Below are positions 1 to 10,454 of a DNA stretch of 64,000 nt, in pieces. Position 1 is the first letter of the stretch, and each line of letters opens with the position of its first letter. The position numbers were made by a program, and so were the translations under genes. Under the pieces are notes generated by a model that worked only from the letters and a program-made list of their open reading frames with translations, ran no database searches and was not told the origin of the DNA. This stretch comes from Coriaria nepalensis. Lineage: Eukaryota > Streptophyta > Magnoliopsida > Cucurbitales > Coriariaceae. The DNA is taken from NCBI GenBank assembly GCA_027186245.1, contig CP114482.1:25191209-25255208 (forward strand), in the 5' to 3' direction.

Positions 1-141
1 CGAAGTGCCTTCCAACAATTTAATGATTGAAAAGACTGAGTGATATGCTTTTAATGCTAAAATAATGCACTGTTGTCTTCAATAGATTAATTACAAGTTA
101 TGTAAGAAAATAATGTTTGAAGGGCGAAAATAGAATTCGTT
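1..141. repeat. Monomer A (about 141 bp)
   Basis: First monomer of the trimer. It starts at the C/A junction (GGTTCGAAGTGCC) and ends just before the GAATTCGTT/CGAA junction with B. It is the most diverged of the three at its 5' end: where B and C share a TTTAGAATGATTTA block, A has CAATTTAATGATTG. Its 3' half keeps the shared core TCAATAGATTAATTACAAG at about 79-97. Common variants across the array are a fourth or fifth T in GCTTTTAATGC (making the unit 418 or 419 bp), TGCACTG against TGCATTG, AACGATTGAAGG against AATGTTTGAAGG against AATATTTGAATGG, and GACTGAG against GAGTGAG. Confidence 0.9.
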
Positions 142-277
142 CGAAATAATTTAGAATGATTTAATGACTAGAAGAGACTCAGTGACATGGCTTTAAGGCT
201 AAACAAATCCGTTTTTGCCTTCAATAGATCAACTGCAAGTTATGCACGAAAGTCATGTTTAATTGCCGAATTTCATA
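142..277. repeat. Monomer B (about 136 bp)
   Basis: Second monomer, about five bases shorter than A and C. It opens CGAAATAATTTAGAATG here. Elsewhere the start is CGAATTAATTT or CGAACTAATTT, and these forms are regionally clustered. The shared core TCAATAGATCAACTGCAAG lies at about 221-239. Its 3' end has two main forms: TTAATTGCCGAATTTCATA, followed by C starting ACGAAGTG, and TTAAAGGCCGAATTTCGTT, followed by TCGAAGTG. A further recurrent form has ATCACTAAAAGAGACTCCGT with GACACGAC, frequent from about 1.8 to 46 kb and not seen by me beyond about 47 kb. Confidence 0.9.
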
Positions 278-418
278 CGAAGTGATTTAGAATGATTTAC
301 TGACTAAAAAAGACGCAAAAATATGACTTGAACGCTAAAAAATGCATAGTTGCCATCAACAGATCAATTGCAAGTTATGCACGAAAGTCGCGTTTTAAAT
401 GCAAAAAGAGAATTGGTT
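278..418. repeat. Monomer C (about 141 bp)
   Basis: Third monomer. Its 5' half resembles B (ATTTAGAATGATTTA then CTGACTAAAA and AGACGC) and its middle carries the same core, TCAACAGATCAATTGCAAG at about 356-374. It ends with GTCGCGTTTTAAATGCAAAA and GAGAATTGGTT, leading into the next A. C is the most uniform of the three monomers across the window. Notable variants are GCGGGAAAG in place of GCACGAAAG (mostly beyond 52.7 kb), GCACAAAAG, ATGGACG, a two-base loss giving GCATATTGCC, and GACTTTAAGG in place of GACTTGAACG from about 33.8 kb rightwards. Confidence 0.9.
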
Positions 419-551
419 CGAAGTGCCTTCAAACAATTTAATGATTGAAAAGACTGAGTGATATGCTTTTAATGCTAAAATAATGCACTGTTGCCTTCAA
501 TAGATTAATTACAAGTTATGTAAGAAAATAACGATTGAAGGGCGAAAATAG

Positions 552-565
552 AATTCGTTCGAATT
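552..565. other. Inverted repeat at an A/B monomer junction
   Basis: The junction reads AATTCG-TT-CGAATT, two perfect 6-base arms around a 2-base spacer, overlapping an EcoRI site. It recurs in every unit whose B starts CGAATTAATTT. Units with CGAAAT or CGAACT starts keep only the inner TTCG-TT-CGAA. The B/C junction also has TTCGTTCGAA in most units, and the C/A junction has GGTTCGAAG. A TTCGAA core therefore marks most monomer boundaries. A protein-binding role is possible but not shown by sequence alone. Confidence 0.5.
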
Positions 566-3500
566 AATTTAGAATGATTTAATGACTAAAAGAGACTCAG
601 TGACATGACTTTAAGGCTAAACAAATGCATTGTTGCCAATAATAGATCAACTGCAAGTTACGCATGAAAGTCATGTTTAAAGGCCGAATTTCGTTCGAAG
701 TGATTTAGAATGATTTACTGACTAAAAGAGACGCAAAAATATGACTTGAACGCTAAAAAATGCATAGTTGCCATCAACAGATCAATTGCAAGTTATGCAC
801 GAAAGTCGCGTTTTAAATGCAAAAAGAGAATTGGTTCGAAGTGCCTTCCAACAATTTAATGATTGAAAAGACTGAGTGATATGCTTTTAATGCTAAAATA
901 ATGCACTGTTGTCTTCAATAGATTAATTACAAGTTATGTAAGAAAATAATGTTTGAAGGGCGAAAATAGAATTCGTTCGAAATAATTTAGAATGATTTAA
1001 TGACTAGAAGAGACTCAGTGACATGGCTTTAAGGCTAAACAAATCCGTTTTTGCCTTCAATAGATCAACTGCAAGTTATGCACGAAAGTCATGTTTAATT
1101 GCCGAATTTCATACGAAGTGATTTAGAATGATTTACTGACTAAAAGAGACGCAAAAATATGACTTGAACGCTAAAAAATGCATAGTTGCCATCAATAGAT
1201 CAATTGCAAGTTATGCACAAAAGTCGCGTTTTAAATGCAAAAAGAGAATTGGTTCGAAGTGCCTTCAAACAATTTAATGATTGAAAAGACTGAGTGATAT
1301 GCTTTTAATGCTAAAATAATGCACTGTTGCCTTCAATAGATTAATTACAAGTTATGTAAGAAAATAACGATTGAAGGGCGAAAATAGAATTCGTTCGAAT
1401 TAATTTAGAATGATTTAATGACTAAAAGAGACTCAGTGACATGGCTTTAAGGCTAAAAAAATGCATTGTTGCCTATAATAGATCAACTACAAGTTACGCA
1501 CGAAAGTCATGTTGTAAGGCCGAATTTCGTTCGAAGTGATTTAGAATGATTTACTTACTAAAAGAGACGCAAAAATATGACTTGAACGCTAAAAAATGCA
1601 TAGTTGCCATCAACAGATCAGTTGCAAGTTATGCACGAAAGTCGCGTTTTAAATGCAAAAAGAGAATTGGTTCGGAGTGCCATCAAACAATTTAATGATT
1701 GAAAAGACTGAGTGATATGCTTTTTAATGCTAAAATAATGCATTGTTGTCTTCAATAGATTAATTACAGGTTATGTAAGAAAATAATGTTTGAAGGGCGA
1801 AAATAGAATTCGTTCGAATTAATTTAGAATGATTTAATCACTAAAAGAGACTCCGTGACACGACTTTAAGGCTAAACAAATGCATTGTTGCCTATAATAG
1901 ATCAACTACAAGTTACGCACGAAAGTCATGTTGAAAGGCCGAATTTCGTTCGAAGTGATTTAGAATTATTTACTTACTAAAAGAGACGTAAAAATATGAC
2001 TTGAACGCTAAAAAATACATAGTTGCCATCAATAGATCAATTGCAAGTTATGGACGAAAGTCGCGTTTTAAATGCAAAAAGAGAATTGGTTCGAAGTGCC
2101 TTCAAACAATTTAATGATTGAAAAGACTGAGTGATATGCTTTTTAATGCTAAAATAATGCATTGTTGTCTTCAATAGATTAATTACAAGTTATGTAAGAA
2201 AATAACGATTGAAGGGCGAAAATAGAATTCGTTCGAATTAATTTAGAATGATTTAATGACTAAAAGAGACTCAGTGACATGACTTTAAGGCTAAACAAAT
2301 GCATTGTTGCCTATTAAAGATCAACTGCAAGTTACGCATGAAAGTCATGTTTAAAGGCCGAATTTCGTTCGAAGTGATTTAGAATGATTTACTGACTAAA
2401 AGAGACGCAAAAATATGACTTGAACGCTAAAAAATGCATTGTTGCCATCAACAGATCAATTGCAAGTTATGCACAAAAGTCGCGTTTTAAATGCAAAAAG
2501 AAAATTGGTTCGAAGTGCCTTCAAACAATTTAATGATTGAAAAGACTGAGTGATATGCTTTTTAATGCTAAAATAATGCATTGTTGTCTTCAATAGATTA
2601 ATTACAGGTTATGTAAGAAAATAATGTTTGAAGGGCGAAAATAGAATTCGTTCGAATTAATTTAGAATGATTTAATCACTAAAAGAGACTCCGTGACACG
2701 ACTTTAAGGCTAAACAAATGCATTGTTGCCTATAATAGATCAACTACAAGTTACGCACGAAAGTATGTTGAAAGGCCGAATTTCGTTCGAAGTGATTTAG
2801 AATGATTTACTTACTAAAAGAGACGTAAAAATATGACTTGAACGCTAAAAAATACATAGTTGCCATCAACAGATCAATTGCAAGTTATGCACAAAAGTCG
2901 CGTTTTAAATGCAAAAAGAGAATTGGTTCGAAGTGCCTTCAAACAATTTAATGATTGAAAAGACTGAGTGATATGCTTTTTAATGCTAAAATAATGCATT
3001 GTTGTCTTCAATAGATTAATTACAGGTTATGTAAGAAAATAATGTTTGAAGGGCGAAAATAGAATTCGTTCGAATTAATTTAGAATGATTTAATCACTAA
3101 AAGAGACTCCGTGACACGACTTTAAGGCTAAACAAATGCATTGTTGCCTATAATAGATCAACTACAAGTTACGCACGAAAGTCATGTTGAAAGGCCGAAT
3201 TTCGTTCGAAGTGATTTAGAATTATTTACTTACTAAAAGAGACGTAAAAATATGACTTGAACGCTAAAAAATACATAGTTGCCATCAATAGATCAATTGC
3301 AAGTTATGGACGAAAGTCGCGTTTTAAATGCAAAAAGAGAATTGGTTCGAAGTGCCTTCAAACAATTTAATGATTGAAAAGACTGAGTGATATGCTTTTT
3401 AATGCTAAAATAATGCATTGTTGTCTTCAATAGATTAATTACAAGTTATGTAAGAAAATAACGATTGAAGGGCGAAAATAGAATTCGTTCGAATTAATTT

Positions 3501-6500
3501 GGAATGATTTAATGACTAAAAGAGACTCAGTGACATGACTTTAAGGCTAAACAAATGCATTGTTGCCTATAAAAGATCAACTGCAAGTTACGCATGAAAG
3601 TCATGTTTAAAGGCCGAATTTCGTTCGAAGTGATTTAGAATGATTTAATGTCTAAAAGAGACGCAAAAATATGACTTGAACGCTAAAAAATGCATAGTTG
3701 CCATCAACAGATCAATTGCAAGTTATGCACAAAATTCGCGTTTTAAATGCAAAAAGAGAATTGGTTCGAAGTGCCTTCAAACAATTTAATGATTGAAAAG
3801 ACTGAGTGATATGCTTTTAATGCTAAAATAATGCACTGTTGCCTTCAATAGATTAATTACAAGTTATGTAAGAAAATAACGATTGAAGGGCGAAAATAGA
3901 ATTCGTTCGAATTAATTTAGAATGATTTAATGACTAAAAGAGACTCAGTGACATGACTTTAAGGCTAAACAAATGCATTGTTGCCTATAAAAGATCAACT
4001 GCAAGTTACGCATGAAAGTCATGTTTAAAGGCCGAATTTCGTTCGAAGTGATTTAGAATGATTTACTGACTAAAAGAGACGCAAAAATATGACTTGAACG
4101 CTAAAAAATGCATTGTTGCCATCAACAGATCAATTGCAAGTTATGCACGAAAGTCGCGTTTTAAATGCAAAAAGAGAATTGGTTAGAAGTGCCATCAAAC
4201 AATTTAATGATTGAAAAGACTGATTGATATGCTTTTAATGCTAAAATTATGCATTGTTGTCTTCAATAGATTAATTACAAGTTATGTAAGAAAATAATAT
4301 TTCAATGGCGAAAATAGAATTCGTTCGAACTAATTTAGAATGATTTAATGACTAGAAGAGACTCAGTGACATGAATTTAAGGCTAAACAAATGCATTGTT
4401 GCCTTCAATAGATCAACTGCAAGTTACGCACGAAAGTCATGTTTAAAGGCCGAATTTCGTTCGAAGTGATTTAGAATGATTTACTGACTAAAAGAGACGC
4501 AAAAATATGACTTGAACGCTAAAAAATGCATAGTTGCCATCAATAGATCAATTGCAAGTTATGCACGAAAGTCGCGTTTTAAATGCAAAAACAGAATTGG
4601 TTCGAAGTGCCTTCAAACAATTTAATGATTGAAAAGACTGAGTGATATTCTTTTTAATGCTAAAATAATGCATTGTTGTCTTCAATAGATTAATTACAGG
4701 TTATGTAAGAAAATAATGTTTGAAGGGCGAAAATAGAATTCGTTCGAATTAATTTAGAATGATTTAATCACTAAAAGAGACTCCGTGACACGACTTTAAG
4801 GCTAAACAAATGCATTGTTGCCTATAATAGATCAACTACAAGTTACGCACGAAAGTCATGTTGAAAGGCCGAATTTCGTTCGAAGTGATTTAGAATGATT
4901 TACTTACTAAAAGAGACGTAAAAATATGACTTGAACGCTAAAAAATACATAGTTGCCATCAATAGATCAATTGCAAGTTATGCACGAAAGTCGCGTTTTA
5001 AATGCAAAAAGAGAATTGGTTCGAAGTGCCATCAAACAATTTAATGATTGAAAAGACTGATTGATATGCTTTTAATGCTAAAATTATGCATTGTTGTCTT
5101 CAATAGATTAATTACAAGTTATGTAAGAAAATAATATTTGAATGGCGAAAATAGAATTCGTTCGAACTAATTTAGAATGATTTAATGACTGGAAGAGACT
5201 CAGTGACATGAATTTAAGGCTAAACAAATGCATTGTTGCCTTCAATAGATCAACTGCAAGTTACGCACGAAAGTCATGTTTAAAGGCCGAATTTCGTTCG
5301 AAGTGATTTAGAATGATTTACTGACTAAAAGAGACGCAAAAATATGACTTGAACGCTAAAAAATGCATAGTTGCCATCAATTGATCAATTGCAAGTTATG
5401 CACAAAAGTCGCGTTTTAAATGCAAAAAGAGAATTGGTCCTAAGTTCCTTCAAACAATTTAATGATTGAAAAGACTGAGTGATATGCTTTTAATGCTAAA
5501 CTTATGCAGTGTTGTCTTCAATAGATTAATTACAAGTTATGTAAGAAAATAATATTTGAATGGCGAAAATAGAATTCGTTCTAACTAATTTAGAATGATT
5601 TAATGACTAGAAGAGACTCAGTGACATGAATTTAAGGCTAAACAAATGCATTGTTGCCTATAATAGATCGACTGCAAGTTATGCACGAAAGTCATGTTTA
5701 AATGCCGAATTTCATACGAAGTGATTTAGAATGATTTACTGACTAAAAGAGACGCGAAAATATGACTTGAACGCTAAAAAATGCATAGTTGCAATCAGTA
5801 GATCAATTGCAAGTTATGCACGAAAGTCGCGTTTTAAATGCAAAAAGAGAATTGATCCTAAGTTCCTTCAAACAATTTAATGATTGAAAAGACTGAGTGA
5901 TATGCTTTTAATGCTAAAATTATGCAGTGTTGTCTTCAATAGATTAATTACAAGTTATGTAAGAAAATAATATTTGAATGGCGAAAATAGAATTCGTTCT
6001 AACTAATTTAGAATGATTTAATGACTAGAAGAGACTCAGTGACATGAATTTAAGGCTAAACAAATGCATTGTTGCCTATAATAGATCGACTGCAAGTTAT
6101 GCACGAAAGTCATGTTTAAAGGCCGAATTTCGTTCGAAGTGATTTAGAATGATTTACCGACTAAAAGAGACGCAAAAATATGACTTGAACGCTAAAAAAT
6201 GCATAGTTGCCATCAATAGATCAATTGCAAGTTATGCGGGAAAGTCGCATTTTAAATGCAAAAAGAGAATTGGTTTGAAGTGCCTTCAAACAATTTAATG
6301 ATTGAAAAGACTGAGTGATATGCTTTTAATGCTAAAATTTTGCATAGTTGTCTTCAATAGATTAATTACAAGTTATGTAAGAAAATAATGTTTGAAGGGC
6401 GAAAATAAAATTCGTTCGAAATAATTTAGAATGATTTAATGACTGAAAGAGACTCAATGACATGACTTTAAGGTTAAACAAATGCATTGTTGCCTTCAAT

Positions 6501-6881
6501 AGATCAACTGCAAGTTACGCACGAAAGTCATGTTTAACTGCTGAATTTCATACGAAGTGATTTAGAATGATTTACTGACTAAAAAAGACGCAAAAATATG
6601 ACTTGAACGCTAAAAAATGCACACTTGCCATCAATAGATCAATTGCAAGTTATGCGGGAAAATCGCGTTTTAAATGCAAAAAGAGAATTGGTTTGAAGTG
6701 CCTTCAAACAATTTAATGATTGAAAAGACTGAGTGATATGCTTTTTAATGCTAAAATAATGCATTGTTGTCTTCAATAGATTAATTACAAGTTATGTAAG
6801 AAAATAACGATTGAAGGGCGAAAATAGAATTCGTTCGAATTAATTTAGAATGATTTAATGACTAAAAGAGACTCAGTGACA

Positions 6882-7880
6882 TGACTTTCAGGCTAAACAA
6901 ATGCATTGTTGCCTATAATAGATCAACTGCAAGTTACGCATGAAAGTCATGTTTAAAGGCCGAATTTCGTTCGAAGTGATTTAGAATGATTTACTGACTA
7001 AAAGAGACGCAAAAATATGACTTGAACTCTAAAAAATGCATAGTTGCCATCAACAGATCAATTGCAAGTTATGCACGAAAGTCGCGTTTTAAATGCAAAA
7101 AGAGAATTGGTTTGAAGTGCCTTCAAACAATTTAATGATTGAAAAGAGTGAGTGATATGCTTTTAATGCTAAAATTATGCATTGTTGTCTTCAATAGATT
7201 AATTACAAGTTATGTAAGAAAATAATATTTGAATGGCGAAAATAGAATTTGTTCGAATTAATTTAGAATGATTTAATGACTAGAAGAGACTCAGTGACAT
7301 GAATTTAAGGCTAAACAAATGCATTGTTGCCTTCAATAGATCAACTGCAAGTTACGCATGAAAGTCATGTTTAAAGGCCGAATTTCGTTCGAAGTGATTT
7401 AGAATGATTTACTGACTAAAAGAGACGCAAAAATATGACTTGAACGCTAAAAAATGCATATTGCCATCAATAGATCAATTGCAAGTTATGCACGAAAGTC
7501 GCGTTTTAAATGCAAAAAGAGAATTGGTTCGAAGTGCCTTCAAACAATTTAATGATTGAAAAGACTGAGTGATATGCTTTTAATGCTAAAATAATGCACC
7601 GTTGTCTTCAATAGATTAACTACAAGTTATGTAAGAAAATAATGTTTGAAGGGCGAAAATAGAATTCGTTCGAAATAATTTAAAATGATTTAATGACTAG
7701 AAGAGACTCAGTCACATGACTTTAAGGCTAAATAAATGCATTGTTTCCTTCAATAGATCAACTGCAAGTTATGCACGAAAGTCATGTTTAATTGCCGAAT
7801 TTCATACGAAGTGATTTAGAATGATTTACTGACTAAAAGAGACGCAAAAATATGACTTGAACGCTAAAAAATGCATAGTT
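6882..7880. repeat. Five-trimer internal duplication, copy 1 (2089-bp offset)
   Basis: Distinctive variants here recur 2089 bp downstream: GACTTTCAGGC at 6884 and 8973, GCACCGTTG at about 7597 and 9686, TGTTTCCTTCAATAG at about 7742 and 9831, and the two-base loss in GCATATTGCC near 7457 and 9546. The offset is one base less than five trimers. The match starts after about 6840, where AACGATTGAAGGGCG faces AACATTTGAAGGTCG, and ends near 7880, where ATCAATAG faces ATCAACAG. Confidence 0.8.
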
Positions 7881-8970
7881 GCCATCAATAGATCAATTGC
7901 AAGTTATGCACGAAAGTCGCGTTTTAAATGCAAAAAGAGAATTGGTTCGAAGTGCCTTCAAACAATTTAATGATTGAAAAGACTGAGTGATATGCTTTTA
8001 ATGCTAAAATAATGCACTATTGTCATCAATAGATTAATTACAAGTTATGTAAGAAAATAATGTTTGAAGGGCGAAAATAGAATTCGTTCGAAATAATTTA
8101 GAATGATTTAATGACTAGAAGAGACTCAGTGACATGGCTTTAAGGCTAAACAAATGCATTGTTGCCTTCAATAGATCAACTGCAAGTTATGCACGAAAGT
8201 CATGTTTAATTGACGAATTTCATACGAAGTGATTTAGAATGATTTACTGACTAAAAGAGACGCAAAAATATGACTTGAACGCTAAAAAATGCATAGTTGC
8301 CATCAACAGATCAATTGCAAGTTATGCACGAAAGTCGCGTTTTAAATGCAAAAAGAGAATTGGTTCGAAGTGCCTTCAAACAATTTAATGATTGAAAAGA
8401 CTCAGTGATATGCTTTTAATGCTAAAATAATGCACTGTTGCCTTCAATAGATTAATTACAAGTTATGTAAGAAAATAACGATTGAAGGGCGAAAATAGAA
8501 TTCGTTCGAATTAATTTAGAATGATTTAATGACTAAAAGAGACTCAGTGACATGACTTTAAGGCTAAACAAATGCATTGTTGCCAATAATAGATCAACTG
8601 CAAGTTACGCATGAGAGTCATGTTTAAAGGCCGAATTTCGTTCGAAGTGATTTAGAATGATTTACTGACTAAAAGAGACGCAAAAATATGACTTGAACGC
8701 TAAAAAATGCATAGTTGCCATCAACAGATCAATTGCAAGTTATGCACGAAAGTCGCGTTTTAAATGCAAAAAGAGAATTGGTTCGAAGTGCCTTCCAACA
8801 ATTTAATGATTGAAAAGACTGAGTGATATGCTTTTAATGCTAAAATAATGCACTGTTGTCTTCAATAGATTAATTAGAAGTTATGTAAGAAAATAACATT
8901 TGAAGGTCGGAAATAGAATTCGTTCGAATTAATTTAGAATGATTTAATGACTAAAAGAGACTCAGTGACA

Positions 8971-9969
8971 TGACTTTCAGGCTAAACAAATGCATTGTTG
9001 CCTATAATAGATCAACTGCAAGTTACGCACGAAAGTCATGTTTAAAGGCCGAATTTCGTTCGAAGTGATTTAGAATGATTTACTGACTAAAAGAGACGCA
9101 AAAATATGACTTGAACTCTAAAAAATGCATAGTTGCCATCAACAGATCAATTGCAAGTTATGCACGAAAGTCGTGTTTTAAATGCAAAAAGAGAATTGGT
9201 TTGAAGTGCCTTCAAACAATTTAATGATTGAAAAGAGTGAGTGATATGCTTTTAATGCTAAAATTATGCATTGTTGTCTTCAATAGATTAATTACAAGTT
9301 ATGTAAGAAAATAATATTTGAATGGCGAAAATAGAATTTGTTCGAATTAATTTAGAATGATTTAATGACTAGAAGAGACTCAGTGACATGAATTTAAGGC
9401 TAAACAAATGCATTGTTGCCTTCAATAGATCAACTGCAAGTTACGCATGAAAGTCATGTTTAAAGGCCGAATTTCGTTCGAAGTGATTTAGAATGATTTA
9501 CTGACTAAAAGAGACGCAAAAATATGACTTGAACGCTAAAAAATGCATATTGCCATCAATAGATCAATTGCAAGTTATGCACGAAAGTCGCGTTTTAAAT
9601 GCAAAAAGAGAATTGGTTCGAAGTGCCTTCAAACAATTTAATGATTGAAAAGACTGAGTGATATGCTTTTAATGCTAAAATAATGCACCGTTGTCTTCAA
9701 TAGATTAATTACAAGTTATGTAAGAAAATAATGTTTGAAGGGCGAAAATAGAATTCGTTCGAAATAATTTAAAATGATTTAATGACTAGAAGAGACTCAG
9801 TCACATGACTTTAAGGCTAAATAAATGCATTGTTTCCTTCAATAGATCAACTGCAAGTTATGCACGAAAGTCATGTTTAATTGCCGAATTTCATACGAAG
9901 TGATTTAGAATGATTTACTGACTAAAAGAGACGCAAAAATATGACTTGAACGCTAAAAAATGCATAGTT
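8971..9969. repeat. Five-trimer internal duplication, copy 2
   Basis: Partner of 6882-7880, sharing the same rare variants including the loss of an EcoRI site (GAATTTGTTCG near 9345 and 7245). Directly to its right the units switch to the alternating two-trimer type that leads into the second copy of the 10454-bp period. Confidence 0.8.
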
Positions 9970-10454
9970 GCCATCAACAGATCAATTGCAAGTTATGCAC
10001 GAAAGTCGCGTTTTAAATGCAAAAAGAGAATTGGTTCGAAGTGCCTTCAAACAATTTAATGATTGAAAAGACTCAGTGATATGCTTTTAATGCTAAAATA
10101 ATGCACTGTTGCCTTCAATAGATTAATTACAAGTTATGTAAGAAAATAACGATTGAAGGGCGAAAATAGAATTCGTTCGAATTAATTTAGAATGATTTAA
10201 TGACTAAAAGAGACTCAGTGACATGACTTTAAGGCTAAACAAATGCATTGTTGCCAATAATAGATCAACTGCAAGTTACGCATGAAAGTCATGTTTAAAG
10301 GCCGAATTTCGTTCGAAGTGATTTAGAATGATTTACTGACTAAAAGAGACGCAAAAATATGACTTGAACGCTAAAAAATGCATAGTTGCCATCAACAGAT
10401 CAATTGCAAGTTATGCACGAAAGTCGCGTTTTAAATGCAAAAAGAGAATTGGTT

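Larger units (their letters stand above)
1..418. repeat. Reference 418-bp unit (A-B-C trimer)
   Basis: This first unit is a convenient reference. It contains three related monomers: A at 1-141, B at 142-277 and C at 278-418, each beginning at the CG of a (T/A)(T/A)CGAA junction. Hand counting gives 135 G+C of 418 bases (32%), with 77 G and 58 C on the given strand and 13 CpG. The unit has one GAATTC (EcoRI) site near the end of A (about 134-139), kept in most units and lost for example near 6405, 7245 and 9345. Units differ from each other mostly by scattered substitutions and a few 1-2 base indels. This unit has the CCTTCCAAC form of A and the ATCCGTTTTTG form of B, both rarer variants, seen again at 837, 10455 and 11291. 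Confidence 0.95.
1..6210. repeat. 25-trimer period, copy 1 (10454-bp offset)
   Basis: Every rare variant in this stretch recurs 10454 bp downstream: TTCGGAGTGCC at 1671 and 12125, and GATCCTAAGTTCC near 5854 and 16308. The offset is constant throughout, so I see no net insertion or deletion. By eye I noticed only about eight substitutions, for example GTTGTAAGG against GTTGAAAGG near 1512, TTTCAATGG against TTTGAATGG near 4310, and ATTTACCG against ATTTACTG near 6155. The duplicated block runs off the left edge, so its true left end is not visible. It ends near 6210, where the following trimer switches to different variants. Confidence 0.9.
6211..10454. repeat. Remainder of the 10454-bp period between the two copies
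   Basis: About ten trimers lying between the end of the first duplicated block and the start of the second. They are ordinary A-B-C units. The first two carry a GCGGG form of monomer C (near 6236 and 6656) otherwise seen only beyond 52.7 kb. The stretch also holds its own five-trimer internal duplication (listed separately) and two-trimer alternation near its right end, where units with TTGCCAATAATAG in B alternate with units with CCTTCCAAC in A. That alternation also opens the window at 1-1254. Confidence 0.8.

Noticed and set aside
1..418. A functional CENP-B box
   Set aside because: Only the TTCG and central A of the essential bases are present; the CGGG part is missing. It is kept as a low-interest motif observation, not annotated as a site.
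833..845. GGTTCGAAGTGCC at C/A junctions as a tRNA-type B box or Pol III promoter
   Set aside because: It resembles the B box GGTTCGANNCC but lacks the CC at the required place. I see no A box at a suitable distance and no cloverleaf folding around it.
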